Positions 1 through 5,931 of a stretch of 18,260 nucleotides of DNA are shown here, in pieces (the stretch's first letter is position 1; each line of letters opens with the position of its first letter). The notes below the pieces were generated by a model that made no database searches, was not told where the DNA came from, and saw only the letters and a list, made by a program, of their open reading frames with translations. The stretch comes from Microcaldota archaeon (GTDB lineage: Archaea > Micrarchaeota > Micrarchaeia > Micrarchaeales > CABMGC01). The translations under genes and the position numbers were made by a program. The DNA lies in the NCBI GenBank assembly GCA_021845465.1, contig JAKBRL010000001.1:1-18260 (forward strand). Reading direction: 5' to 3'.

Positions 1-80
1 GGCTTTGATAGGGCGGGCGTGTAGACAGGGAGCGCAAGCGACCTGTGAGCGCACCGCAACTAAATCCTAATTTGAAGCAC
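1..80 (+). rRNA. 23S ribosomal RNA, 3' end (partial)
   Basis: The first bases read GATAGGGCGGGCGTGTAG and match the conserved end of large-subunit rRNA; the E. coli counterpart is GATAGGCCGGGTGTGTAA. A local hairpin follows (ACAGG at 26-30 pairing with CCTGT around 42-46, capped by a GC-rich stem with AA in the loop). Then comes ACCGCAACTAAA, equivalent to the ACCGGTACTAATGAA of the bacterial 3' end. The gene starts outside the window. The exact 3' end is uncertain by about 15 bases. No 5S rRNA gene is recognisable in the bases that follow. The match is from recalled consensus, not an alignment. Confidence 0.85.
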
Positions 81-136
81 TCTCTTTAGAGAGAAAGTTT
101 CATCAAAAATCAAGCTTGCTTCTACTTACTTTTTCT

Positions 137-160
137 ATCGGCAGATAGCTATCTGTCGGT
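137..160. terminator. 24-base palindrome after the 23S gene; terminator hairpin or operator
   Basis: Bases 137-148 are complementary to 149-160, with two G:T pairs and no spacer (core GGCAGATAGCTATCTGTC). T-rich sequence lies on both sides (TTTTTCT before, GATTTTTAAAA after), so the RNA could form a terminator-like hairpin for the rRNA transcript. As DNA it could also be a protein site for the toxin-antitoxin promoter just downstream, since such pairs usually regulate themselves through palindromes. The sequence cannot decide between these. A smaller inverted repeat, CTCTC...GAGAG, lies at 80-93. Confidence 0.5.
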
Positions 161-196
161 TATCTGATTTTTAAAAGGTTGTATGCCAGTAAGACA

Positions 197-206
197 TTTA
201 TATTTA
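197..206 (+). promoter_or_regulatory. TATA box of the toxin-antitoxin pair
   Basis: The AT-rich box TTTATATTTA is centred about 31 bases before the ATG at 233. Archaeal transcription normally starts about 25 bases downstream of the box centre, which gives a leader of only a few bases. No Shine-Dalgarno sequence is needed or seen. Confidence 0.55.
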
Positions 207-232
207 TCATTTCCTGAGATAAGCGTGTTAAC

Positions 233-502
233 ATGTCTCTGGCGACTGCAAACATGTCTCCAAATGGGGAAGTTGTAATACCGTACGAACTTAGGAAGAA
301 ATTAAACATTTCTGAGAAGAGTATACTGGTTTTTAGGGAATCGAACGGAGAGTTGATTATAAGGCCAATATCTCCATTCTCAGAACTTATGGGGATAGAC
401 AAGAAACTTGGGATAAGTTCTTCTTCTTTGAAGAAGCTTAGAAGTGAGTGGAACAGAAAGCAGGTTAAGAGGATTGGTGCTTCTGATGGATTACATATTT
501 GA
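233..502 (+). CDS. vapB: AbrB/SpoVT-type antitoxin (VapB-like)
   Basis: This 89-residue protein has a swapped-hairpin AbrB-type DNA-binding domain at its N-terminus. The pattern SPNGEVVIPYELRKKLNI (residues 9-26) matches the family pattern S-x-G-[QE]-[VI]-x-[IL]-P-x-x-[IL]-R-x-x-L-x-[IL], followed by the strand segment ILVFRESNGELIIRPI. The C-terminal 40 residues are basic and helical-looking, as expected for the part that wraps around a toxin. The start at 233 leaves the usual seven or so residues before the hairpin; an ATG at 254 would cut into the first strand. The gene overlaps the PIN-domain gene by 17 bases, the typical antitoxin-first arrangement. It probably represses its own promoter with the toxin as co-repressor. 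Confidence 0.85.
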   Translation: MSLATANMSPNGEVVIPYELRKKLNISEKSILVFRESNGELIIRPISPFSELMGIDKKLGISSSSLKKLRSEWNRKQVKRIGASDGLHI

Positions 503-878
503 TACATCTTCATTCATAGCTTTTTTCAACAGTGATAAAGGCGCTGGAAAGATAGCAAAGCTCTTGAATAAAGTAGAAAAGGAGGAAGTGAACGGATATG
601 TAAGTCCTATAACCCTCACAGAACTCTATTACCTTTATGCGAGGAAGGATGTTTCGCTTGCCAATGACAGAGTCGAGGCGATTCTCTTCTCAAAGCTGAA
701 AATGGTAAAGATAGATGCTGAATTGACTCTGAAAGCAGAGAAGTACAGCAATAAGGATGTGCCGCTTGCTAACGCACTTATAGCCGCTGCAGCGGAGAAG
801 TATGGAGCCACTGTAGTCGCGCATTGCGACGGATTTGAGAAATTAGGGATTGATCTCTTTGATTACGAGTCAGGATAA
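486..878 (+). CDS. vapC: PIN-domain toxin (VapC-like) with altered acidic residues
   Basis: This 130-residue PIN domain is the size of a VapC ribonuclease. The ATG at 486 starts the usual first strand, DYIFDTSSFIAFF, with D6 as the first acid; E46 in LTELYYLY is the second. An ATG at 444 in the same frame would add 14 residues that do not fit the fold. The usual third acid, in a D-A-[LI]-I-A motif, is here N96 (LANALIAAA). The fourth, usually D three residues before a Phe, is C114 in HCDGF, with D115 one step later. Enzyme activity may therefore be weakened or use shifted residues. The gene overlaps the antitoxin gene by 17 bases and is surely co-transcribed with it. VapC toxins cleave structured RNAs such as tRNA or rRNA; the target here is unknown. 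Confidence 0.85.
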   Translation: MDYIFDTSSFIAFFNSDKGAGKIAKLLNKVEKEEVNGYVSPITLTELYYLYARKDVSLANDRVEAILFSKLKMVKIDAELTLKAEKYSNKDVPLANALIAAAAEKYGATVVAHCDGFEKLGIDLFDYESG

Positions 879-990
879 GTATATAGAGATAGATAGGCAT
901 TATAGGATATAATTAAGAAGCTTTTCTGGTTAATGTTAATAGTAATTAATCGGTTTAAGGCAAGTTTAAGATAAAAAAAATAAGAATAAT

Positions 991-1527
991 GTGAATATTA
1001 TGAATTTTGGAAGATATGCGATATTGGCAATTATTGTAGTAGTCATAATGGCAGTGATAGGTGTTCTCTTTTTTGTATACGCAGCAAACGCCCAGACAGT
1101 AAAGGTAGGGGACAATGTAAGCGTGTATTACACTGGAAGCTTTACTAATGGTACAATTTTTGGTACTAATGTAGGCCAAGCACCGCTTAATTTTACAGTT
1201 GGTGCAGGACAGCTTATACCTGGTTTTGATTTTGGAGTTGTGGGAATGAGGCTTGATCAGAACAAGACAATAACAGTATCACCTCAGGAAGGCTATGGAG
1301 AAGTCAACTCTTCGCTTTTTGTGAGCGTTCCTGTAAATGCATTCGGAGTAAACAGCACTGCGAATATAATTGTAGGCACTCCAGTCACAAGGATAGCCAA
1401 TGGGCTTCAGGAACACGGAATCATTTCAGCAGTAGGCTCGAATGATGTAACCGTAAACTTCAACTCTCCGCTTGCAGGAAAGACTCTAGTGTTTAAGATT
1501 GAAGTAGTAGCAATACATAAACCTTGA
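991..1527 (+). CDS. Membrane-anchored FKBP-type peptidyl-prolyl isomerase (SlyD-like)
   Basis: The 178-residue product has an N-terminal hydrophobic segment (residues 9-30), an A-A-N-A stretch that could be a signal-peptidase site, then an FKBP core: VKVGDNVSVYYTG, PLNFTVGAGQLIPGFDFGV, GMRLDQNKTITV and GYGE. After GYGE comes an insert-in-flap chaperone domain ending in VNFNSPLAGKTLVFKIEV, the signature of SlyD-like archaeal FKBPs. It should act outside the membrane, helping surface proteins fold. The residue matching the FKBP catalytic-pocket Asp (usually F-D-[ST]) is G58 (FGT), so isomerase activity may be reduced while chaperone activity remains. The start is GTG at 991; an ATG at 1000 gives nearly the same protein. 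It stands alone between the toxin pair and a convergent small gene. Confidence 0.88.
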   Translation: MNIMNFGRYAILAIIVVVIMAVIGVLFFVYAANAQTVKVGDNVSVYYTGSFTNGTIFGTNVGQAPLNFTVGAGQLIPGFDFGVVGMRLDQNKTITVSPQEGYGEVNSSLFVSVPVNAFGVNSTANIIVGTPVTRIANGLQEHGIISAVGSNDVTVNFNSPLAGKTLVFKIEVVAIHKP

Positions 1528-1658
1528 ATAGATTTTGTTTATTTTAGGAAGAGATAAAAAATAAAATAAATTCGAATTAAGATGGAGCTATCCTGAAGGC
1601 CATAACCAGATAGGGAATCTTGTATTCAGTTAAAAGGCTTATAGCTTGTTTTGCCTTC

Positions 1659-1799
1659 TTACTTCCCGCCTATCTTGAACATCTTGGTTCCGCAAGATTC
1701 GCATGTTCCGGTCATTGCTTTTTTGCCGTTTTTCATGGTTACTTCCTTCGCTCCCTTCATCTCTTTCTTTTCTTTGCATTTAACACAATATGCTTCCAT
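1659..1799 (-). CDS. Small zinc-ribbon protein (DUF5679-like), 46 residues
   Basis: The minus strand encodes a complete 46-residue protein beginning MEAYCVKCKEKKEMKGAKEV and ending TGTCESCGTKMFKIGGK. C5/C8 and C33/C36 form a four-cysteine zinc ribbon. The M-E-A-Y-C-x-x-C-K start, the T-M-K-N-G-[KR] centre and the C-G-T-K-M-F-[KR]-I end match a family I recall as DUF5679, widespread in archaea and some small bacteria; its function is unknown. A CAGGAG Shine-Dalgarno sequence (1805-1810) sits 5 bases before the ATG and a TATA-like box further up, so expression is likely. It is encoded opposite to its neighbours. AAGGC/GCCTT at 1653-1657 and 1634-1638 could form a weak hairpin after the stop. 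The rest of 1528-1658 shows nothing I recognise. Confidence 0.85.
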   Translation of the reverse strand: MEAYCVKCKEKKEMKGAKEVTMKNGKKAMTGTCESCGTKMFKIGGK

Positions 1800-1832
1800 A
1801 TTATCTCCTGATTATACCTTTCATGCTAACAT

Positions 1833-1840
1833 TATAAAAA
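1833..1840 (-). promoter_or_regulatory. TATA box of the small zinc-ribbon gene
   Basis: Read on the minus strand the box is TTTTTATA, about 37 bases before the ATG at 1799. This predicts a short leader that just includes the CAGGAG ribosome-binding site. Confidence 0.4.
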
Positions 1841-1911
1841 TATTACTGAGGATTAAGGCTATAATGCCGGAATAGCTTATGAGAATATGCCCTCTTCCTG
1901 ATTTAGAATAA

Positions 1912-1921
1912 CTTTATAAAG
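1912..1921 (+). promoter_or_regulatory. TATA box of the LamG pilin-like gene
   Basis: CTTTATAAAG is centred about 32 bases before the ATG at 1949, predicting a near-leaderless transcript. There is no Shine-Dalgarno sequence before the start. Confidence 0.6.
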
Positions 1922-1948
1922 ACTTCCTTTCTAATATAATCGAGTTAC

Positions 1949-2773
1949 ATGGGAAATTTCAAGCTCCAAAGTGCAATGGAGTATCTTATGACATACGGAT
2001 GGGCAATACTTATAATTGCTGTAGTTCTAGGTGCGCTGTTTGGTTTGGGAGTCTTTAATGCAGGATTTCTTACTCCAAAAGTAGGTCCTGGAGCTTGCCA
2101 GATAGAGAGACCTAATGGACCTGGAACCTCTGCACACGTATCAGCACAGGGAGAGTGTACAAATGGCGAGCCAGATCAGGTTGCTTCTTTCAACCCTATC
2201 TCAAATTCTTATGTTGAGGCAACAGGAGTTATTTCAGGAAGTTCTTCAGGAACAATATCTTTCTGGATGGATGCAAAGAGTACACAGCCTGCGCAGTCAG
2301 GAGTGGTCTCATTTGCAGGAGGAAATTACATAGGATTTGGAAGCGGAGGCTTGGGAGTTGATGGGAACGGATATACTGGAGTATCATCACTCTACAACAC
2401 ATGGAGTTTTATAACAGTAACATTCAACGGAATAAATACAGTGTATGTGAACGGACAGCAGGTCTACTCTGGATCTGGAAGTTTTACAACTAACCCTACA
2501 ATGTATATAGGAGATGTTGCAGGAACATCAGGCACCACATTTAACGGAATGATATCTAACGTGCAGTACTATAATGCAACATTAAGCCCTGCAGAGGTGC
2601 TTGCAATGTATCACAGCGGCATAGGAGTTGTGCCTTCAGTAGCAGTGAATCTTGTAGGATGGTGGCCTCTTAATGGCAATCCTAACGACTACAGCGGAAA
2701 CGACCAGAATGGCGCCTCGGTAGGATCTGTAGTATACACCAACTCATGGCAGTCTGAATACACAGCCCCTTGA
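1949..2773 (+). CDS. Surface protein with class III (pilin-like) signal and LamG domain
   Basis: This 274-residue protein starts with a charged stretch, then QSAMEYLMTYGWAILII. That is a class III signal: cleavage is expected before Q7, E11 is the conserved Glu at mature position 5, and the hydrophobic helix packs into a pilus-like filament or anchors in the membrane. Residues about 75-222 form a concanavalin-like (LamG) sandwich, with SGTISFWMDA, YNTWSFITVTFNGI, VYVNGQQVYSG, MYIGDVAG and MISNVQYYNATLSPAEVLAMY all typical. This fold usually binds sugars or proteins. Residues from 235 on (GWWPLNGN...DYSGN) look like the beginning of a second LamG repeat that stops early. Proteins of this design are common in Micrarchaeota-like genomes. 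It may be a minor pilin or adhesin. Its own promoter and terminator isolate it from the ATPase cassette that follows. Confidence 0.85.
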   Translation: MGNFKLQSAMEYLMTYGWAILIIAVVLGALFGLGVFNAGFLTPKVGPGACQIERPNGPGTSAHVSAQGECTNGEPDQVASFNPISNSYVEATGVISGSSSGTISFWMDAKSTQPAQSGVVSFAGGNYIGFGSGGLGVDGNGYTGVSSLYNTWSFITVTFNGINTVYVNGQQVYSGSGSFTTNPTMYIGDVAGTSGTTFNGMISNVQYYNATLSPAEVLAMYHSGIGVVPSVAVNLVGWWPLNGNPNDYSGNDQNGASVGSVVYTNSWQSEYTAP

Positions 2774-2781
2774 TTTTATTT

Positions 2782-2825
2782 TAAAGGCCCTCTTGCCAAC
2801 AAGAGGGCTTTTAGATTTATTTTGT
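2782..2825 (+). terminator. Strong hairpin terminator after the LamG gene
   Basis: GCCCTCTTG (2787-2795) pairs perfectly with CAAGAGGGC (2800-2808) around the four-base loop CCAA. The stem extends through a G:T pair and A:T pairs (2782-2786 with 2809-2813) and is followed by T-rich sequence to about 2825. It begins 9 bases after the stop codon. Such a bacterial-style intrinsic terminator is notable in an archaeon. Confidence 0.8.
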
Positions 2826-2836
2826 TTAAAATTACC

Positions 2837-4357
2837 ATGGGACTGCTTAAGATTCAGAATATTATGACAAATGAGCTTGCTAAGAGAACATTTCTTAGCA
2901 GGCCTCCTGAACCGCCTTACGAATTCTTGTTAAATGATCCTACAAATTCCATATTCGTAGGCATAACTAAACTCTTTGGAGTGCCTTTTACCTGGACATT
3001 TGCTTCTCTCACAAACCCACATATAAGCGTGGTGGGCATAACAGGTTCTGGAAAGAGTTTTTTTGTAAAGACATTCCTTACAAGGGCAAGCTACGTATGG
3101 GGCACAAATGCCATAATAATAGACTGGGCAGGAGAGTATATATCATGGGTTAAGCAGAGCGGAGGAAGGGTAATCTCCTTCTCGAAAGGAGACTACATGA
3201 ATATAATGGATCTCTCAGGGATGAGACCCCTTGACAGAACCAAGCAGATAATGAACTCTCTTGATATACTTACAGACATAGGCGAGTATCCTGAACAGAG
3301 AAGGCTTACTGCCGAGGCTGTTGAACAGGCATACGTAAATTTCGGATTCAATATAGCAAATCGCCCGCCTGAAGGAAAGGAGGCGCCTACACTCAAGGAT
3401 GTTGTCAGCCTTCTCGAAGAAAAGCAGACAGAGGGAACGTATGCCTACCCTGCGGAGCTTGAGAATGCCATATACAGGCTCAGGCAGTTCTCAAGACCTG
3501 GCGAAGATTATTTTGCAAATAGGAGCACCATAGACATAGGCAAGCTTACCACTTCGGGACTTGTCGACCTTGATCTTTCAAGCCTTCCGGATGAGAGATT
3601 TAGGGCTCTGGCTGCCCTTTTCATACTCCAGACTCTTAAGGAAAAGATGAGGATGGAGTCATGGAGCTCTAATGCAGGACTTAAGACAATAGTAACACTT
3701 GATGAGGCATGGAAGATAGCTAGCGACGAAAGGAGCGACGCCGTTACAATAATAAGGGAAGGTAGAAAGTACTCTTTTGGGCTTATAGTTGCATCTCAGA
3801 ATCCTACAGACATAAACGAGGCAATATTTTCCAATGTCGGAACTACAATAATGCTTAGAATAAAATTCGAGAAGTTTATGCAGTATCTCCAGGGATCGCT
3901 CAATTTCTCGGATTTCATGAGATCTGAGATAAGCAAGCTCGGGGTAGGCCAGGCGGCGGTGGACATGTCATTCAATACCTCGGTAAAATTCCCAAATGTC
4001 TTCCTTATTGAGCATATTGTCGGAGAGCTTCCTCTCGATATGTATATTATAAGCATAGAAAGCCTTCTGGAAGCTGATGAGCTTCAAAATCCTGACATAA
4101 AGAAAGACTTCACATTCGACAGGATTACGCTTGATGCGAAGCTAGTGGAGAACGGGCTGAATCCTGAAAGCTATATCAAGGTATTCAAGGAGATGAGTGC
4201 ACAGGAAAAGAAGGTAGATATAAGGAATTTTGTGGAGCTGTTGCTTGCCGAGAACATAGGAAGGGATGTGGTTGTTGCCCTGCTCAGGGATATAGGCTTA
4301 TCCGATATGCTAATAACCAAGGTATTCTCGTATGAGCGGAAAGGGGCTGGTGTCTGA
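2837..4357 (+). CDS. HerA/VirB4-like hexameric P-loop ATPase
   Basis: About 506 residues of the FtsK-HerA class. Walker A is GITGSGKS at residues 67-74, right after NPHISVV; IIIDWAGEY follows, as in VirB4/HerA proteins. Walker B is IVTLDEAWK with D289 and E290, and LIVASQNPTDI is the sensor/Gln region. These ATPases pump DNA or proteins or power conjugation pili. No nurA gene is nearby, which argues against the DNA-end-resection HerA. The last 75 or so residues form a separate helical module that is repeated as the next gene. The next ATG overlaps this stop by one base (TGATG), so the genes are translationally coupled. Start choice is uncertain: TTG 2822, ATG 2837 and ATG 2864 are all possible. 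An AT-rich box at 2824-2832 would suit 2864. Confidence 0.85.
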   Translation: MGLLKIQNIMTNELAKRTFLSRPPEPPYEFLLNDPTNSIFVGITKLFGVPFTWTFASLTNPHISVVGITGSGKSFFVKTFLTRASYVWGTNAIIIDWAGEYISWVKQSGGRVISFSKGDYMNIMDLSGMRPLDRTKQIMNSLDILTDIGEYPEQRRLTAEAVEQAYVNFGFNIANRPPEGKEAPTLKDVVSLLEEKQTEGTYAYPAELENAIYRLRQFSRPGEDYFANRSTIDIGKLTTSGLVDLDLSSLPDERFRALAALFILQTLKEKMRMESWSSNAGLKTIVTLDEAWKIASDERSDAVTIIREGRKYSFGLIVASQNPTDINEAIFSNVGTTIMLRIKFEKFMQYLQGSLNFSDFMRSEISKLGVGQAAVDMSFNTSVKFPNVFLIEHIVGELPLDMYIISIESLLEADELQNPDIKKDFTFDRITLDAKLVENGLNPESYIKVFKEMSAQEKKVDIRNFVELLLAENIGRDVVVALLRDIGLSDMLITKVFSYERKGAGV

Positions 4358-4653
4358 TGCCTGGAAGTTACAGCGTTAGCAGAATAGATCTGAAGAAGAT
4401 GCTTACTGCCTTAGGAATAGGAGAGGGAGCAGCAGAAGAGCTGGTAAATAAGCTCAACAAGATGCATAGGCATGTGAATGTGGTCTTCTTTGTTGATATG
4501 CTTGAGAAGCTTGGCCTGCGGCAGTATGATATAAACAACATATTAAGAAGGATAGGAGTAGATGACACGACAGTGGCTGAGGTATTCAATGTGCTTGATG
4601 AAGAGAGGATAAAGAGCTCTTTTGGAAGGCTTGTAAAACTTGAGGTAGATTGA
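4357..4653 (+). CDS. Small helical protein, stand-alone copy of the ATPase C-terminal module
   Basis: This 98-residue, all-helical, charged protein has no motif I can name. Its residues 40-77 (VNVVFFVDMLEKLGL...IGVDD...VF) align without gaps to 38 residues at the ATPase C-terminus (VDIRNFVELLLAENI...IGLSD...VF), with 11 identities by hand and many conservative pairs such as RRIGVDD against RDIGLSD. The region before this also follows the same pattern, so nearly the whole protein corresponds to the ATPase tail. The start overlaps the ATPase stop by one base and its own stop abuts the next ATG, marking an operon. It may bind the ATPase by module-to-module pairing, as a subunit or regulator. This is inference. 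Confidence 0.8.
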   Translation: MPGSYSVSRIDLKKMLTALGIGEGAAEELVNKLNKMHRHVNVVFFVDMLEKLGLRQYDINNILRRIGVDDTTVAEVFNVLDEERIKSSFGRLVKLEVD

Positions 4654-5049
4654 ATGGAGAAGAAGGCTTATTACTGTATGCTTTGCGGAAAGGAGAAGCG
4701 CGGCATAGAGATTGAGGAAGATGACGTGATACGCAGTATAAGGTGGTTCAAGCATGATATTCTTAAGAAACCGCTTTCAAACAACAAGGTAGTGATATGC
4801 AACGATTGTTATGATAATTATAAGAAATATTTTAAGAAATACAAATCAAGGCAGAGGACTTATATTATACTGGGAGTATTGTTTGCTGTTTTTGGAATAA
4901 TAGTGGCGCAGAATAAGGTATTGGCTATTATAACAGGAATAGTTGTAGTTGGTGCGTTGTACCTTCTCTCCTTTCTGAGTTATATGCCTGAGTTGAAGAT
5001 TAGCCAGAAGGATAAAGACGTAAAGAAAAAAGGCCAGAAACAACATTAA
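4654..5049 (+). CDS. Zinc-ribbon protein with two membrane helices
   Basis: A 131-residue protein of unknown family. C8-x-x-C11 (YYCMLCGKE) and C49-x-x-C52 (VVICNDCYDNY) form a zinc ribbon, followed by a strongly basic stretch (KKYFKKYKSRQR). Two hydrophobic helices follow at about 69-87 and 89-108, joined by a very short turn, and then a lysine-rich tail. The layout puts both the ribbon and the tail on the cytoplasmic side under the positive-inside rule. It follows the helical protein with no gap (TGA directly before ATG) and is the last gene of the cassette. It could be the membrane dock for the ATPase; that role is inferred only from position. Confidence 0.75.
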   Translation: MEKKAYYCMLCGKEKRGIEIEEDDVIRSIRWFKHDILKKPLSNNKVVICNDCYDNYKKYFKKYKSRQRTYIILGVLFAVFGIIVAQNKVLAIITGIVVVGALYLLSFLSYMPELKISQKDKDVKKKGQKQH

Positions 5050-5102
5050 GCGATTAGCCTACTGCGTAGAAAGAGAGATTTTGCAGATCAATCTTAATGG
5101 TC

Positions 5103-5438
5103 TTAATGAGATACCATCTGAAGTATGTATGCCCTCTGTTTTACGCTGACATCGCTCATCTTCATCTCTCCGTGCTCTATCCTGCTTGCATATTTGACTA
5201 CTTCGGAAGCGCATTTTCCACAGAGCACTCCTCCGAATATTCTGGAATTGGTCTTTAGGCTCTTTCCTTTGGCATTCTTCTGGATTGATATCCCACTGAG
5301 CTCCTTTTCACATATGCTGCAGTGAGGCATCGAATTCTTTCTTCTTACATAATGCACAACGTGCTTTCCGGATGGGGTTACCCTATCCAGCCTTCTCATA
5401 CTTCTTGATCTATGCATAGGTTTTGGCAAATTTAACAC
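5103..5438 (-). CDS. rpl34e: 50S ribosomal protein L34e
   Basis: This 111-residue protein has the L34e N-terminus, LPKPMHRSRSMRR...TPSGKHVVHYVRRK, and a zinc ribbon at C40-x-x-C43 and C73-x-x-C76. It belongs to the archaeal/eukaryal large ribosomal subunit. The first codon is GTG at 5438, one base after the stop of the upstream gene. A TTG at 5429 would give MPKPMHRSRS, which matches the usual archaeal start M-P-x-P-x-x-R-S-R-S exactly, so the true start may be this TTG. In many archaea L34e follows a DUF106 gene in the spc cluster, as here, but the usual downstream cytidylate kinase is missing. Confidence 0.92.
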   Translation of the reverse strand: MLNLPKPMHRSRSMRRLDRVTPSGKHVVHYVRRKNSMPHCSICEKELSGISIQKNAKGKSLKTNSRIFGGVLCGKCASEVVKYASRIEHGEMKMSDVSVKQRAYILQMVSH

Positions 5439-5439
5439 C

Positions 5440-5931
5440 TTAAGTATTATTTTTAGGCTCTTCTTTAAATGATGACTGCATTATGCCGAAGTTGTACTTG
5501 TCTTTTAGACGCCTTCTGTCATAATATGCTATAAGCTGCTGCAGCACCATAGTCAATATAAGTGAAAAAACTATAAATGCTAGTCCATAATTCAGAGTGA
5601 ATGAGAAGATATGGAAGTTTGGCACATTGCTAAAATATCGTGGTAATACAAGATAGTATAGTACAGCATATAATGGAAGAGTCACTATCATTGGCTTCAT
5701 CTGCATCTTCATGCTCTCTGAGCTGACTGCCATGAGCTCTTTCTGTTTTTCTGCAATCTCTTCCTTTGTTGCATTTCTCTTGGTAAGTTCCATAAGATGT
5801 TTTTGATGGGTATTCATATGTGCGCGCAGTTCATACATTCGGTCAACATCTATGATGACTCTTTGCAGAGCTATGAGTAGTATTGAGTAAGCTGCTGCAA
5901 CTAATATTATTTCTGCCTGAAGGGGTATCAT
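5440..5931 (-). CDS. EMC3/TMCO1-like (DUF106) membrane insertase of the YidC/Oxa1 superfamily
   Basis: The 163-residue membrane protein has an N-terminal helix (residues about 5-25), a charged coiled-coil segment (about 30-70, rich in K, E and Q), and two more membrane stretches (about 80-98 and 113-135). This is the three-helix plan of archaeal DUF106 proteins, which I recall as relatives of YidC, Oxa1 and EMC3 that insert membrane proteins. MKPMIVTLPLYAVLYYLVLPRYF fits the second helix region. Its ATG follows the adenylate kinase stop directly (TAAATG) and rpl34e starts one base after its own stop. This adk-DUF106-L34e order matches the end of the archaeal spc cluster. Confidence 0.85.
   Translation of the reverse strand: MIPLQAEIILVAAAYSILLIALQRVIIDVDRMYELRAHMNTHQKHLMELTKRNATKEEIAEKQKELMAVSSESMKMQMKPMIVTLPLYAVLYYLVLPRYFSNVPNFHIFSFTLNYGLAFIVFSLILTMVLQQLIAYYDRRRLKDKYNFGIMQSSFKEEPKNNT

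Noticed and set aside
1579..1658. A minus-strand open frame downstream of the zinc-ribbon gene that reads like protein (EYKIPYLVMAFRIAPS)
   Set aside because: It is closed just upstream by a TAG, lacks a usable start codon before its core, and is very short.
2837..4357. HerA of the HerA-NurA DNA-repair pair
   Set aside because: No NurA, Mre11 or Rad50 gene is adjacent; neighbours are a small helical protein and a zinc-ribbon membrane protein.
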